Shown piece after piece: positions 32,876 through 41,117 of a DNA stretch of 64,000 nucleotides. The notes under the pieces are model-generated. The model did not search any database, was not told the DNA's origin, and saw only the letters and a program-made list of their open reading frames with translations. Made by a program: the position numbers and the translations under genes. The DNA is from Nonomuraea roseoviolacea subsp. carminata (GTDB lineage: Bacteria > Actinomycetota > Actinomycetes > Streptosporangiales > Streptosporangiaceae): assembly GCF_024172185.1 (NCBI RefSeq), contig NZ_JAMZEC010000001.1, positions 7,849,001 to 7,913,000 on the forward strand, given 5' to 3'. Every line of letters starts with the position of its first letter. Position 1 is the first letter of the stretch.

Positions 32876-33709
32876 GTGCCGAGAGACAAGGTGGTCGCGA
32901 CCGCCGCGGAGGCGCTGGCCGATGTGCGGGACGGCGCGTCGTTCGCGGTCGGCGGCTTCGGGCTCAGCGGCATCCCGAACGTCCTGATCCGCGCACTCCA
33001 CGACACCGGCGTCACCGGGATCTCCGTGGTGTCCAACAACTGCGGCGTCGACGGCGGCGGCCTCGGCGTCCTCCTGGCGGCCGGGCGCATCGCCCGCGTG
33101 ACCGCCTCCTACATCGGCGACAACAAGGAGTTCGCCCGGCAGTACCTCGCCGGCGCGCTGGAGGTGGAGCTGACCCCGCAGGGCAGCCTCGCCGAGCGGC
33201 TGCGCGCGGGCGGCGCCGGGATCCCCGCCTTCTACACCCCCGCCGGGGTCGGCACGCCCGTCGCCGAGGGCGGCCTGCCGCTGCGTCACAACCCCGACGG
33301 CTCGGTCGCGCTCGCCTCGCCGCCCAAGGAGGTGCGCGAGTTCGGCGGCCGGCCGTACGTGCTGGAGCACGGCATCACCACGGACTTCGCGCTGGTCCGC
33401 GCGGCCCGGGGCGACCGGCACGGCAACCTCGTCTTCGCCAAGGCGGCCCGCAACTTCAACCCGCTGGCCGCCATGGCGGGGCGGGTCACGATCGCCGAGG
33501 TCGAGGAGCTGGCCGAGCTGGACCCCGACGAGGTCCACCTGCCCGGGGTGTTCGTGCGGCGCGTGGTGGTCCTCACCCCCGAGCAGGCCGCCGACAAGGC
33601 CGTCGAGCGCCGTACGACGTCAGAGCCCCGTACGCCACGAGAGCGCCGTGCGACGTCAGAGCCCCGTACGACATCCGAGCCCGGTACGAGATCGGAACCC
33701 GCCTCGTGA
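32876..33709 (+). CDS. pcaI: 3-oxoadipate CoA-transferase subunit A
   Basis: A 277-residue alpha subunit of the succinyl-CoA:3-oxoadipate CoA-transferase, which activates 3-oxoadipate in the beta-ketoadipate pathway. Family features are VGGFGLSGIPNVLIRAL, VSNNCGVDGGGLGVLL, GIPAFYTPAGVGTPVAEGG and ARNFNPLAAMA. GTG 32876 follows GGCGGAGGGAG. The last ~33 residues (RRTTSEPRTPRERRATSEP...) are repeat-coded and beyond the normal end of the enzyme. It overlaps pcaJ by 4 bp. Confidence 0.94.
   Translation: MPRDKVVATAAEALADVRDGASFAVGGFGLSGIPNVLIRALHDTGVTGISVVSNNCGVDGGGLGVLLAAGRIARVTASYIGDNKEFARQYLAGALEVELTPQGSLAERLRAGGAGIPAFYTPAGVGTPVAEGGLPLRHNPDGSVALASPPKEVREFGGRPYVLEHGITTDFALVRAARGDRHGNLVFAKAARNFNPLAAMAGRVTIAEVEELAELDPDEVHLPGVFVRRVVVLTPEQAADKAVERRTTSEPRTPRERRATSEPRTTSEPGTRSEPAS
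33605..33700 (+). repeat. Repeat array coding the PcaI C-terminal tail
   Basis: A 36-bp unit (GACGTCAGAGCCCCGTACG core) occurs at 33605 and 33641 with degenerate further copies. It codes Arg/Thr/Ser/Glu/Pro repeats appended to PcaI just before pcaJ. Confidence 0.7.
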
Positions 33710-34335
33710 GCTGGACCCGCGACGAGATGGTCGCGCGCGCGGCGGCCGAGCTGCGCGACGGGGACCACGTCAACCTCGGCATCGGCCTGCCCACCCGCAT
33801 CCCGTCGTTCCTGCCGCCGGAGGTGGACGTCGTCCTGCACTCCGAGAACGGCATCCTCGGCGTCGGCCCCTACCCGGCGGAGGACGAGGTGGACCCCGAC
33901 CTCATCAACGCGGGCAAGGAGACCGTGACCGTCCGCCCGGGCGCTTCGTTCTTCGACTCGGCGCTGTCGTTCGGGATGATCCGCGGCGGGCACATCGACG
34001 TGACCGTGCTGGGCGGGATGCAGGTGTCGGCGCGCGGCGACCTGGCGAACTGGATGGTGCCCGGCAAGCTGGTCAAGGGCATGGGCGGGGCGATGGACCT
34101 GGTCCACGGCGCGCGCCGGGTCGTCGTGATCATGGACCACACCGCCAAGGACGGCACCCCGAAGATCGTCGAGGAGTGCACGCTGCCGCTCACCGGGCGG
34201 GCGTGCGTCCACCGGATCATCACCGACCTCGGCGTGCTGGACGTCACCGGTGACGGGCTGAGGCTCGTCGAGACCGCGCCCGGCGTCAGCCCGGACGAGC
34301 TGCGCGACCGTACGGACGCGGAGGTGCGCCCGTGA
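33706..34335 (+). CDS. pcaJ: 3-oxoadipate CoA-transferase subunit B
   Basis: A 209-residue beta subunit. The catalytic glutamate lies in VVLHSENGILGVGPYP. LGIGLPTRIPSFLP and FFDSALSFGMIRGGHIDVTV are family-typical, and MVPGKLVKGMGGAMDLVHGA forms the CoA region. It starts at GTG 33706, overlapping pcaI's stop, as expected for a 1:1 heteromer. A 109-bp repeat-containing gap separates it from pcaH. Confidence 0.95.
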   Translation: MSWTRDEMVARAAAELRDGDHVNLGIGLPTRIPSFLPPEVDVVLHSENGILGVGPYPAEDEVDPDLINAGKETVTVRPGASFFDSALSFGMIRGGHIDVTVLGGMQVSARGDLANWMVPGKLVKGMGGAMDLVHGARRVVVIMDHTAKDGTPKIVEECTLPLTGRACVHRIITDLGVLDVTGDGLRLVETAPGVSPDELRDRTDAEVRP

Positions 34336-34444
34336 GCACGGGCCGGGCCGCGCCTTCACAGCCCTGGAACCGGGCCGCACCTCGCACAGCCCTGGAACCG
34401 GGCCGCGCCGCGCACAGCCCCCACCTTCCAAGGAGAGCCGCACC
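34336..34444 (+). repeat. pcaJ-pcaH spacer with 28-bp direct repeat
   Basis: The 109-bp gap holds two 22-bp copies of CACAGCCCTGGAACCGGGCC(GC), at 34357-34378 and 34385-34406 (28-bp period), plus partial copies. No gene is seen. The pcaH ribosome site AAGGAGAG closes it. Confidence 0.7.
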
Positions 34445-35197
34445 ATGACCTCACCCCCCACCCAGGCCGACATCGACCTGGAGATCGCCGCGATCCGCGC
34501 CGCCCGTGAGGGCGCGGAGACCCACCACCCCGGCCGCGACTACGCCCCCTACCGCAGCACCGCGCTGCGGCACCCGAAGCAGCCGCTGGTCCCGCTCAAG
34601 GACCCCGAGGCGGCCGAGCTGACCGGCCCCGTCTTCGGCGTCACCGACGTCACCGCTCTCGACTCCGACCTGACCCGGCAGCATCTCGGCGAGCCGATGG
34701 GCGAGCGCATCACCGTGCAGGGCCGCGTCCTCGACCGGGAGGGCCGTCCGGTACGCGGCCAGCTCGTCGAGATCTGGCAGGCCAACGCCGCGGGCCGCTA
34801 CCCGCACCAGCGCGACGACCACCCCGCGCCGCTCGACCCGAACTTCACCGGCGTCGGCCGCTGCCTCACCGACGACGACGGCGGCTACGCGTTCACCACG
34901 GTCAAGCCCGGCGCCTACCCCTGGCGCAACCACGTCAACGCCTGGCGGCCGGCGCACATCCACTTCTCGGTGTTCGGCACGGCCTTCACCCAGCGGCTGG
35001 TCACCCAGATGTACTTTCCGGGCGACCCGCTGTTCCCCTACGACCCGATCCTGAACTCCGTCACCGACGAGCGCGCCAGGCAGCGGCTGGTGGCCGCCTA
35101 CGACCACGAGCTGTCCACGCCCGAGTGGTCGCTCGGCTACCGGTGGGACATCGTCCTCGACGGCCCCGCCGCCACCTGGATGGAGGAAGGCCGGTGA
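34445..35197 (+). CDS. pcaH: Protocatechuate 3,4-dioxygenase beta subunit
   Basis: A 250-residue iron(III)-binding subunit of the intradiol dioxygenase that opens protocatechuate to 3-carboxy-cis,cis-muconate. Ligands are visible as Tyr in AAGRYPHQRDDH, Tyr in VKPGAYPWRNHVNAWRPAHI and the two His of RPAHIHFSVFG. Characteristic GQLVEIWQANAAG and QMYFPGDPLFPYDPIL are intact. ATG 34445 with AAGGAGAG upstream. GTGA overlap with pcaG. Confidence 0.96.
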   Translation: MTSPPTQADIDLEIAAIRAAREGAETHHPGRDYAPYRSTALRHPKQPLVPLKDPEAAELTGPVFGVTDVTALDSDLTRQHLGEPMGERITVQGRVLDREGRPVRGQLVEIWQANAAGRYPHQRDDHPAPLDPNFTGVGRCLTDDDGGYAFTTVKPGAYPWRNHVNAWRPAHIHFSVFGTAFTQRLVTQMYFPGDPLFPYDPILNSVTDERARQRLVAAYDHELSTPEWSLGYRWDIVLDGPAATWMEEGR

Positions 35198-35718
35198 ACC
35201 CCACCCCCTCGCAGACCGTCGGCCCGTTCTACGGGTACGCGCTGCCGTTCCCCGGCGGCGGCGACCTCGCCACCGGCGGCGTCACCGTCCACGGATACGT
35301 CCGCGACGGCGCGGGCGAGCCGGTGCCGGACGCGCTGCTGGAGTTCTGGCAGGCCGACCCGGCGGGGAGCCTGCGCGGCGCGCCCGGCACGCTGCGCCGC
35401 GACCCGGTGAACGGCGCGATCATCGGCCGGCACGGCGTCGACTTCACCGGCTTCGGCCGGGTGCCGACCGACGCCGACGGCCGCTGGACGTTACGCACGG
35501 TCGTGCCCGGCACCGGCTACATCAGCGTCTGCGTGTTCGCCCGCGGCCTGCTCCACCACCTGTACACGCGGATCTACCTGGCCGAGCACCCGTTCCTCGA
35601 CACGCTGCCGCCCGAGCGGGCGCGCACGCTCCTCGCCGCGCGCGAGCGCGAGGACGTCTACCGGTTCGACGTCCATCTTCAGGGGGAGAAGGAGACGGTG
35701 TTCTTTGACTTCGGCTGA
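35194..35718 (+). CDS. pcaG: Protocatechuate 3,4-dioxygenase alpha subunit
   Basis: A 174-residue partner subunit that completes the active site without binding iron. It shows the family start TPSQTVGPFYGYAL, then LLEFWQADPAG and ISVCVFARGLLHHLYTRIYL (its RGLLHHLYTR replaces the beta subunit ligand region). Short relative to many PcaG (~190-200) but complete. GTG 35194 overlaps pcaH; the 3' end overlaps pcaB by 14 bp. Confidence 0.95.
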   Translation: MNPTPSQTVGPFYGYALPFPGGGDLATGGVTVHGYVRDGAGEPVPDALLEFWQADPAGSLRGAPGTLRRDPVNGAIIGRHGVDFTGFGRVPTDADGRWTLRTVVPGTGYISVCVFARGLLHHLYTRIYLAEHPFLDTLPPERARTLLAAREREDVYRFDVHLQGEKETVFFDFG

Positions 35719-37099
35719 CCGGCCCGCCGCCCGTCCGGAATGTCCGGCGGTGGCTGATGTCGGCCTGCTGTCGCCCATGCGGGCGGGGGCCGCGGCGGAG
35801 GAGACGGGGGACGCCGCCGTCCTGCGGGCCATGCTGGACGCGGAGGCCGCGCTCGCCCGCGCGCAGGCGTCCCTCGGCCTGATCCCGGTGCGGGCCGCCG
35901 AGGTCGTGACCGTGGCCGCCCGCGACGGCGCCTTCGACATGGTGAGCCTGGCCGAACGGGCCCGCGCGGGCGGCAACCCGGTCATCCCGCTGGTGGAGGA
36001 CCTGCGTGCGGCCGCCGAGCCGTTCGGCGGGTACGTCCACCGGGGCGCCACCAGCCAGGACATCCTCGACACGGCCCTCATGCTGGTCGCCCACCGCGCC
36101 CTCGGCCCCGTCACGGACGACCTGGGGCGGGTGGCCGAGCGGCTGGCCGGGCTGGCGGCCGAGCACCGCGACACGGTCATGGCCGCCCGCACGCTCACCC
36201 AGCAGGCGGTGCCGACGACGTTCGGGCTGAAGGCCGCCGGGTGGCGCGAGCTGGTGGCGGGCGCGCGCGCCCGGCTGCTCGCCGTCCGTGAGGCGCTCCC
36301 GGCCCAGCTCGGCGGCCCGGCGGGCACACTCGCCCAGCGCGACTTCCGGATGACGGGCGGCGACGGCGGTCACGAGGCTGCGGGTGACGCCGGTCATGAG
36401 GCTGGCGGTGACGTCGGTCATGCAGCGGGTGGTGGCGGTGGTCACGAGGCGGGCGGTGACCTCGGGCTGCGGCTGCTGGGCGCCTTCGCGGCCGAGACCG
36501 GGCTGGCGGAGCCCGTGCTGCCGTGGCACGTCCTGCGCGCCCCCGTCGCCGACCTGGCCGGGGCGCTGGCGTTCGCCGCGGGCGCGCTGGGCAAGCCGGC
36601 GGCCGACGTCCTCGTGCTGTCCCGTACCGAGATCGCCGAGGTGCGGGAGGGTACGGGCGGCAGGTCGTCGTCCATGCCGCACAAGCACAACCCGGTGCGC
36701 GCCACGATGATCGCCGCGGCGGCCCGCCAGGTGCCCGCGCTCGCGGCGATCCTCTACGGCTCGCTCGCCGCCGAGGAGGAGCGGCCCCCGGGCGCCTGGC
36801 ACGCCGAGTGGCAGCCGCTGCGCGAGGCGCTGCGCCTGGTCGCCGGGGCGGCCCGCGATGCGGCCGAACTCGTCGCGGACCTGCGCGTGGACCCCGTCAG
36901 GATGCGCGCCAACCTGGCCGTCGAGGGCACGCCCGGCTCCGCGGCGGCCCTCGTCACCCGAGCCCTGTCCACGCCGGCTCCGTCCACGCCGCCCTCATCC
37001 GGGCCGGGCCCGTCCACGCCGCCTCCATCCCGGCCGGGCCCATCTACGCCCGGTCCGTCCGGGCGGGGACGAGCCGAGCACCCAGGGGAGGGCGCGTGA
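35705..37099 (+). CDS. pcaB: 3-carboxy-cis,cis-muconate cycloisomerase
   Basis: A 464-residue member of the fumarase/adenylosuccinate lyase superfamily that lactonises 3-carboxymuconate. It has GYVHRGATSQDILDTALML for the catalytic His region and the signature GGRSSSMPHKHNPVRATMIA. Start at TTG 35705, inside pcaG, with GGGGAGAAGGAG upstream. Two oddities: a ~36-residue Gly/His-rich repeat insert (GHEAAGDAGHEAGGDVGH...) near residues 218-253, and a C-terminal tail of Pro/Ser/Thr repeats (STPAPSTPPSSGPGPSTPPP). Both are in frame and the rest is intact. Confidence 0.92.
   Translation: MTSADRPAARPECPAVADVGLLSPMRAGAAAEETGDAAVLRAMLDAEAALARAQASLGLIPVRAAEVVTVAARDGAFDMVSLAERARAGGNPVIPLVEDLRAAAEPFGGYVHRGATSQDILDTALMLVAHRALGPVTDDLGRVAERLAGLAAEHRDTVMAARTLTQQAVPTTFGLKAAGWRELVAGARARLLAVREALPAQLGGPAGTLAQRDFRMTGGDGGHEAAGDAGHEAGGDVGHAAGGGGGHEAGGDLGLRLLGAFAAETGLAEPVLPWHVLRAPVADLAGALAFAAGALGKPAADVLVLSRTEIAEVREGTGGRSSSMPHKHNPVRATMIAAAARQVPALAAILYGSLAAEEERPPGAWHAEWQPLREALRLVAGAARDAAELVADLRVDPVRMRANLAVEGTPGSAAALVTRALSTPAPSTPPSSGPGPSTPPPSRPGPSTPGPSGRGRAEHPGEGA
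36358..36464 (+). repeat. In-frame repeat insertion in pcaB
   Basis: Imperfect tandem units of about 24-27 bp built on GGTCACGAGGCTGCGGGTGA code Gly/His/Ala/Asp repeats in the middle of PcaB, a region normally continuous in the lyase superfamily. Confidence 0.75.
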
Positions 37100-38235
37100 G
37101 CCTGATGCGGCACCGCCTGGACGGGCCCGAGAGCGGCCCGCCGCTCGTGCTCGGCCCGTCCCTCGGCACCTCGGCGCGCGTGTGGGATCCGCAGCTCGCC
37201 GCGTTGTCCAGGACGTTCCGCGTGCTCAGGTACGAGCTGCCGGGCCACGGCGGCTCACCCGCGCCGGCCACCGCCCTGACCATCGACGCCCTGGCGGACC
37301 AGGTGCTGGAGCTGGCCGGCGCCGCCGGCATGGAGACCTTCCACTACGCGGGCGTCTCGATCGGCGGCGCGGTCGGCACGACCCTGGCCGCGCGCCGCCC
37401 GGGCAGGGTGCGGTCGCTGGCGCTGATCTGCTCCTCCGCCCGGTTCGGCGAGCCGGAGGGCTGGCGGGAGCGGGCGCGCCTCGTGCGGGAACGGGGCACC
37501 GCCCCGCTCCTGGAGGCCGCGGCCGGGCGGTGGTTCGCGGGCCCCGCCGACCGGGCGCTGCTGGACGACCTCGCGGCCACCGACCCCGAGGGCTACGCCG
37601 CCTGCTGCGACGCCCTGGCCGCCTACGACCTGCGCGGGGAGCTCGGCGGCATCGACGTCCCGACGCTGGTGGTGGCCGGGCGGAGCGACCCGGCGACGCC
37701 GCCCGTCCACGCCAGGGAGCTGGCCGACGGCATCCCCGGCGCCACGCTCGTCGAGGTGCCGGGCGCCGCCCACCTCGCCACCGTCGACCGGCCGGACCTG
37801 GTCACCGCCGCCCTTCTCGCCCACCTGGGACAGCCACACGAGACACCGCCGCCGGAGTCGCCGGCCGCCCGGGGCACGCGGGTGCGGCGGGAGGTGCTGG
37901 GGGACGAGCACGTGGACCGCGCCGTCGCCCGCACCACCCCCTTCACCCGCGACTTCCAGGACTTCATCACCCGCTACGCCTGGGACGGCATCTGGACCCG
38001 CCCCGGCCTGGACCGCCGCACCCGGAGCTGCGTCACGCTCACCGCGCTCGCCGCCCGCGGCCACCTCGACGAGCTGGCCCTGCACGTCCGCGCCGCGCTG
38101 CGCAATGGCCTGACCCCGGACGAGATCGCCGAGGTGCTGCTGCAGACCGCCGTCTACTGCGGCGTGCCCGCCGCCAACGCCGCGTTCGCCGTGGCGCAGC
38201 GCGTCCTGGCCGAGGAGCCGAGCACCCCCGCCTGA
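37096..38235 (+). CDS. pcaL: PcaL: enol-lactonase / carboxymuconolactone decarboxylase fusion
   Basis: A 379-residue fusion of PcaD and PcaC. Residues ~1-250 are an alpha/beta hydrolase (nucleophile in YAGVSIGGAVGT, Asp in VVAGRSDPATPP, His in PGAAHLATVDRPD) hydrolysing 3-oxoadipate enol-lactone. Residues ~265-379 are a carboxymuconolactone decarboxylase domain (TPFTRDFQDFITRYAWDGIW, RTRSCVTLTALAARGHLDEL, VYCGVPAANAAFAVAQ). The fusion is known from Streptomyces and other actinomycetes. GTG 37096 overlaps pcaB's stop. It ends the operon; pcaF is absent here. Confidence 0.95.
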   Translation: MSLMRHRLDGPESGPPLVLGPSLGTSARVWDPQLAALSRTFRVLRYELPGHGGSPAPATALTIDALADQVLELAGAAGMETFHYAGVSIGGAVGTTLAARRPGRVRSLALICSSARFGEPEGWRERARLVRERGTAPLLEAAAGRWFAGPADRALLDDLAATDPEGYAACCDALAAYDLRGELGGIDVPTLVVAGRSDPATPPVHARELADGIPGATLVEVPGAAHLATVDRPDLVTAALLAHLGQPHETPPPESPAARGTRVRREVLGDEHVDRAVARTTPFTRDFQDFITRYAWDGIWTRPGLDRRTRSCVTLTALAARGHLDELALHVRAALRNGLTPDEIAEVLLQTAVYCGVPAANAAFAVAQRVLAEEPSTPA

Positions 38236-38257
38236 CCCGCGCGGGCCGAGGAGGGGG

Positions 38258-38335
38258 TCACTCCTCCACGTGGATGGCCAGGGCAGGGCGGAGCGTCGCC
38301 GCGGCACCGGTCCTGGTCGATGGTTTCACCTTCAT
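38258..38335 (-). CDS. 25-codon peptide ORF after P450 gene
   Basis: Reads MKVKPSTRTGAAATLRPALA then IHVEE. A good ribosome site (GAGGAGAATCGC) sits directly before the ATG, 26 bp after the P450 stop on the same strand. The peptide is basic at the N-terminus and acidic at the end, with no Cys, Trp or Tyr. It is the last element of the P450 operon. It may be a small product, a modified-peptide precursor, or a chance frame with a lucky SD. No homolog recognised. Confidence 0.4.
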   Translation of the reverse strand: MKVKPSTRTGAAATLRPALAIHVEE

Positions 38336-38361
38336 GCGATTCTCCTCGTCGGCCGGGGGCG

Positions 38362-39588
38362 CTACCACGTGACGGGCAGCTCGTAGACGCCGTAGACCTG
38401 GCCGTCGTGCTTGAACGGGACGCGGTCCAGCTCGGTGGCCAGGCTCAGGGTGGGGATCCGCCGGTACAGGGTGCTGTACACCACCTGGAGCTCCATGCGG
38501 GCCAGCGGCTGGCCCAGGCACTGGTGCACCCCGAACCCGAAGGCCACGTGGCGGCGGGCGTCGCGCCGCAGGTCCAGCTCGTCGGGACCGGGGAAGACCG
38601 CGGGGTCGCGGTTGGCGACGTCGTTCGCCATGATCATGCCCTCACCCGCGCGGATGACCTGACCGGCGATCTCGATGTCCTCCAGGGCGACGCGGCGGCG
38701 CCCGCTGTGGGTGATGTTGAGGTAGCGCAACAGCTCCTCGACCGCCCCCGCGACCAGCTTCGGGTCGTCCGACTCGCGCAGGAGCGCGAGCTGGTCCGGG
38801 TGCCGCAGCAGGGCCAGCGTCCCGAGCGCGATCATGTTCGCGGTGGTCTCGTGCCCCGCGATGAGGAGCAGGACGCCCATCTGCGCGGCCTCCGCCCGCG
38901 ACAGCTCACCGGCCTCGACCCGCTCGGTCAGCCGCGACAGCAGGTCGTCCGCCGGTTCGGCGAGCTTGCGTCCCACCAGGTCGTCCAGGTACGCGTTCAG
39001 CCGGGCGCCGGCGGCGGCCCGGTCCTCGGGCGCGGCGTCGCGCCTGATGACGGTCTTGCTGTTGTCCTGGAAGAAGTCGTGGTCGTCGTACGGCACGCCG
39101 AGCAGCTCACAGATCACCAGCGAGGGCACCGGCAGGGCGAACGCCTCCACCAGGTCCACCGGCCTCGGGCCGGCCAGCATGTCGTCGATCAGGTCGTCCA
39201 CGATCCGCTGTACGGCCGGGCGCATCTCCTCCACCCGCTTGACCGTGAACGGCGCCTGCACCATGCGGCGCAGCCGGTGGTGCTCGGGGTCGTCCATCAG
39301 GATGAAGCTGGCGAACGTGCCCTGGGGCATGGGGGCCGGCGCCGGGTAGCCGGGTCGCGTGATGTCGGCGCTGACCCTCGGGTCCGCCATCAGCGCCCGC
39401 TGCTCGGCGTACCGGGTCACCACCCACGGCGTGCTGCCGTCCCACAGCCGGACCCGCGCCAGCGGGCCCTCCTCCTGCAGGGACCGCAGGGCCGGCGGCG
39501 GGTCGAACGGGCACCGGGCCGCCCTGGGCATGGGGAACTCCGGCACGCCGGCCGTCTCTCCGCCGGTCGCGCTCAACGTGTCGGTCAT
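38362..39588 (-). CDS. Cytochrome P450 (CYP105/107-like), first copy
   Basis: A 408-residue soluble bacterial P450. I-helix oxygen motif LLIAGHETTANMI, K-helix EELLR, and the heme loop AFGFGVHQCLGQPLAR with the thiolate cysteine. N-terminal ARCPFDPPPALRSLQEEGPL and RVSADITRPGYPAP resemble CYP105-type enzymes (my judgement). ATG 39588 follows GAGGAGAGCGCG. A GC hairpin separates it from the upstream MFS gene. It probably draws electrons from the ferredoxin and reductase encoded upstream; substrate unknown. Confidence 0.94.
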   Translation of the reverse strand: MTDTLSATGGETAGVPEFPMPRAARCPFDPPPALRSLQEEGPLARVRLWDGSTPWVVTRYAEQRALMADPRVSADITRPGYPAPAPMPQGTFASFILMDDPEHHRLRRMVQAPFTVKRVEEMRPAVQRIVDDLIDDMLAGPRPVDLVEAFALPVPSLVICELLGVPYDDHDFFQDNSKTVIRRDAAPEDRAAAGARLNAYLDDLVGRKLAEPADDLLSRLTERVEAGELSRAEAAQMGVLLLIAGHETTANMIALGTLALLRHPDQLALLRESDDPKLVAGAVEELLRYLNITHSGRRRVALEDIEIAGQVIRAGEGMIMANDVANRDPAVFPGPDELDLRRDARRHVAFGFGVHQCLGQPLARMELQVVYSTLYRRIPTLSLATELDRVPFKHDGQVYGVYELPVTW

Positions 39589-39625
39589 CGCGCTCTCCTC
39601 GCGTGCGTGGGGATGTTCGGGTGAT

Positions 39626-39644
39626 CCCGGCGGGAGCCGCCGGG
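39626..39644 (-). terminator. GC-rich hairpin between MFS and P450 genes
   Basis: CCCGGCGG-GAG-CCGCCGGG, perfect 8-bp arms with a 3-nt loop, 3 bp after the MFS stop and ahead of the P450 ribosome site. There is no T-run, so it may attenuate or stabilise message ends rather than stop transcription fully. Confidence 0.45.
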
Positions 39645-39647
39645 CGT

Positions 39648-41093
39648 TCAGCGTTCGGACCGGGCCAGGGACGCCGCCGGGACGCCGCTCTCCTCCGGCG
39701 GGGCGGACCGGCGCCCCGGCAGGGCGAGGGTGACGGCGGCGGCGAGCAGCGCGGCGCCGCAGCCGACCAGCATGCCGGTGCGGAAGCCCGCCTCCGACGG
39801 CAGGACGTGCCCGCCGAGGCTGACGGTCATCTGGGACAGGACGACCCCCACGACCGCGGCCGACACCGTCGTGCCGATGGAGCGCATCAGCGTGTTGAAG
39901 CTGTTGGCCGCGGCCGTCTCCGACCGCGGCACCGCGCCCATGATGAGGGCCGGCATCGAGCCGTAGGCGAACCCGACGCCGATGTTGCAGACGCAGGTGA
40001 CGACGAGCAGCCCCCAGGTGGAGCCGAGCAGCACCATGGAGGAGCCGTACCCGAGCGCCATGACGAGACTCCCGACGATCAGCGTGACCTTGGGCCCCCG
40101 GGCGGCCGACAGGCGCGCCCCGATCGGGGAGACGACCATCATCATGAGGCCCGAAGGCGCCATCCAGAGGCCGGCGGCCAGCATCGACTGGCCCAGGCCG
40201 TACCCGGTGGCCTCGGGGAGCTGGAGGATCTGCATGACGACCAGCGCCTGCGCGTACATCGCGAAGCCCACCACGATGGAGGCCAGGTTCGTGAGCAGCA
40301 CCTGCGGCCGGGCGGTGACGCGCAGGTCCACCAGCGGATCCCCGGCGCGCAGCTCCCACCGGCCCCAGCCGAGCAGGGCGACCAGCGCGGCGCCGAGCAG
40401 CCCGAGCGTGGTGCCGCTCGACCAGCCCCAGTCGCCGCCCTTGGAGACGCCCAGCAGCAGGCAGACCAGCCCCACGCCGAGCCCCAGCGCCCCGGCGACG
40501 TCGAGCCGCCCGGACGCCCGTCCGGGCGTGGCCGGCACCAGCAGCCGGATCAGCGCGCCGACCAGCACGCTCAGCGCCGCCGACACCCAGAACAGCACCC
40601 GCCAGCTCGCGTACTCGGCGAGCGCCGCCGAGATCGGCAGCCCGAGCGCGCCGCCGATGCCCATGGAGGAGCTCATGAGCGCGATCGAGGGGCCCAGCCG
40701 GTCGGGCGGCAGCAGGTCGCGCAGGGCGCTGATGCCGAGGGGGATCAGGCCCATGCCCATGCCCTGCATCCCCCGGCCGACGATCATGGGGACCAGGGAG
40801 CCGGCCAGCGCGCAGATCACGGATCCGGCGATCAGGGGGACCGCGCACACCAGCATCATGCGCTGCTTGCCGTACAGGTCGCCGAGGCGGCCGATGACCG
40901 GCGTGGTGACCGCGCCCGCGAGCAGCGTGGCGGTGATCACCCACGAGGCGTTGGACGCGCTCGTGCCGAGGAGCTTCGGCAGCTCCCCGACCAGGGGCAC
41001 GACCAGCGTCTGCATGAGCGAGGCGACGATGCCGGCCACCGCCATCACGGTGACGATCCCGCCCGGACGCCTGGCGGGCGTGGAGTCCTCCAT
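39648..41093 (-). CDS. MFS transporter, DHA2 (EmrB/QacA) family
   Basis: A 481-residue, 14-TM exporter. MQTLVVPLVGELPKLLGTSA in TM1, IGRLGDLYGKQRMMLVC in loop 2-3 (motif A), and GMGLIPLGISALRDLLPPDR following TM4. It lies between the ferredoxin reductase and P450 genes and likely exports the cluster's product or toxic substrate. It is separate in sequence from the MFS proteins at 1.9 and 5.4 kb. Confidence 0.9.
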   Translation of the reverse strand: MEDSTPARRPGGIVTVMAVAGIVASLMQTLVVPLVGELPKLLGTSASNASWVITATLLAGAVTTPVIGRLGDLYGKQRMMLVCAVPLIAGSVICALAGSLVPMIVGRGMQGMGMGLIPLGISALRDLLPPDRLGPSIALMSSSMGIGGALGLPISAALAEYASWRVLFWVSAALSVLVGALIRLLVPATPGRASGRLDVAGALGLGVGLVCLLLGVSKGGDWGWSSGTTLGLLGAALVALLGWGRWELRAGDPLVDLRVTARPQVLLTNLASIVVGFAMYAQALVVMQILQLPEATGYGLGQSMLAAGLWMAPSGLMMMVVSPIGARLSAARGPKVTLIVGSLVMALGYGSSMVLLGSTWGLLVVTCVCNIGVGFAYGSMPALIMGAVPRSETAAANSFNTLMRSIGTTVSAAVVGVVLSQMTVSLGGHVLPSEAGFRTGMLVGCGAALLAAAVTLALPGRRSAPPEESGVPAASLARSER

Positions 41094-41117
41094 GAGACCT
41101 CTCTCTTCCTGGCGGGG

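Noticed and set aside
33605..34444. CRISPR-like or regulatory repeats in the pcaI-pcaH region
   Set aside because: Units are short, degenerate, partly coding in frame and without unique spacers; they are simple repeat expansions.
38258..38335. Assigning the 25-codon peptide to a known crosslinked-peptide (biarylitide or atropopeptide) class
   Set aside because: It has no Tyr or Trp, the residues crosslinked in those classes, so only a cautious candidate label is kept.
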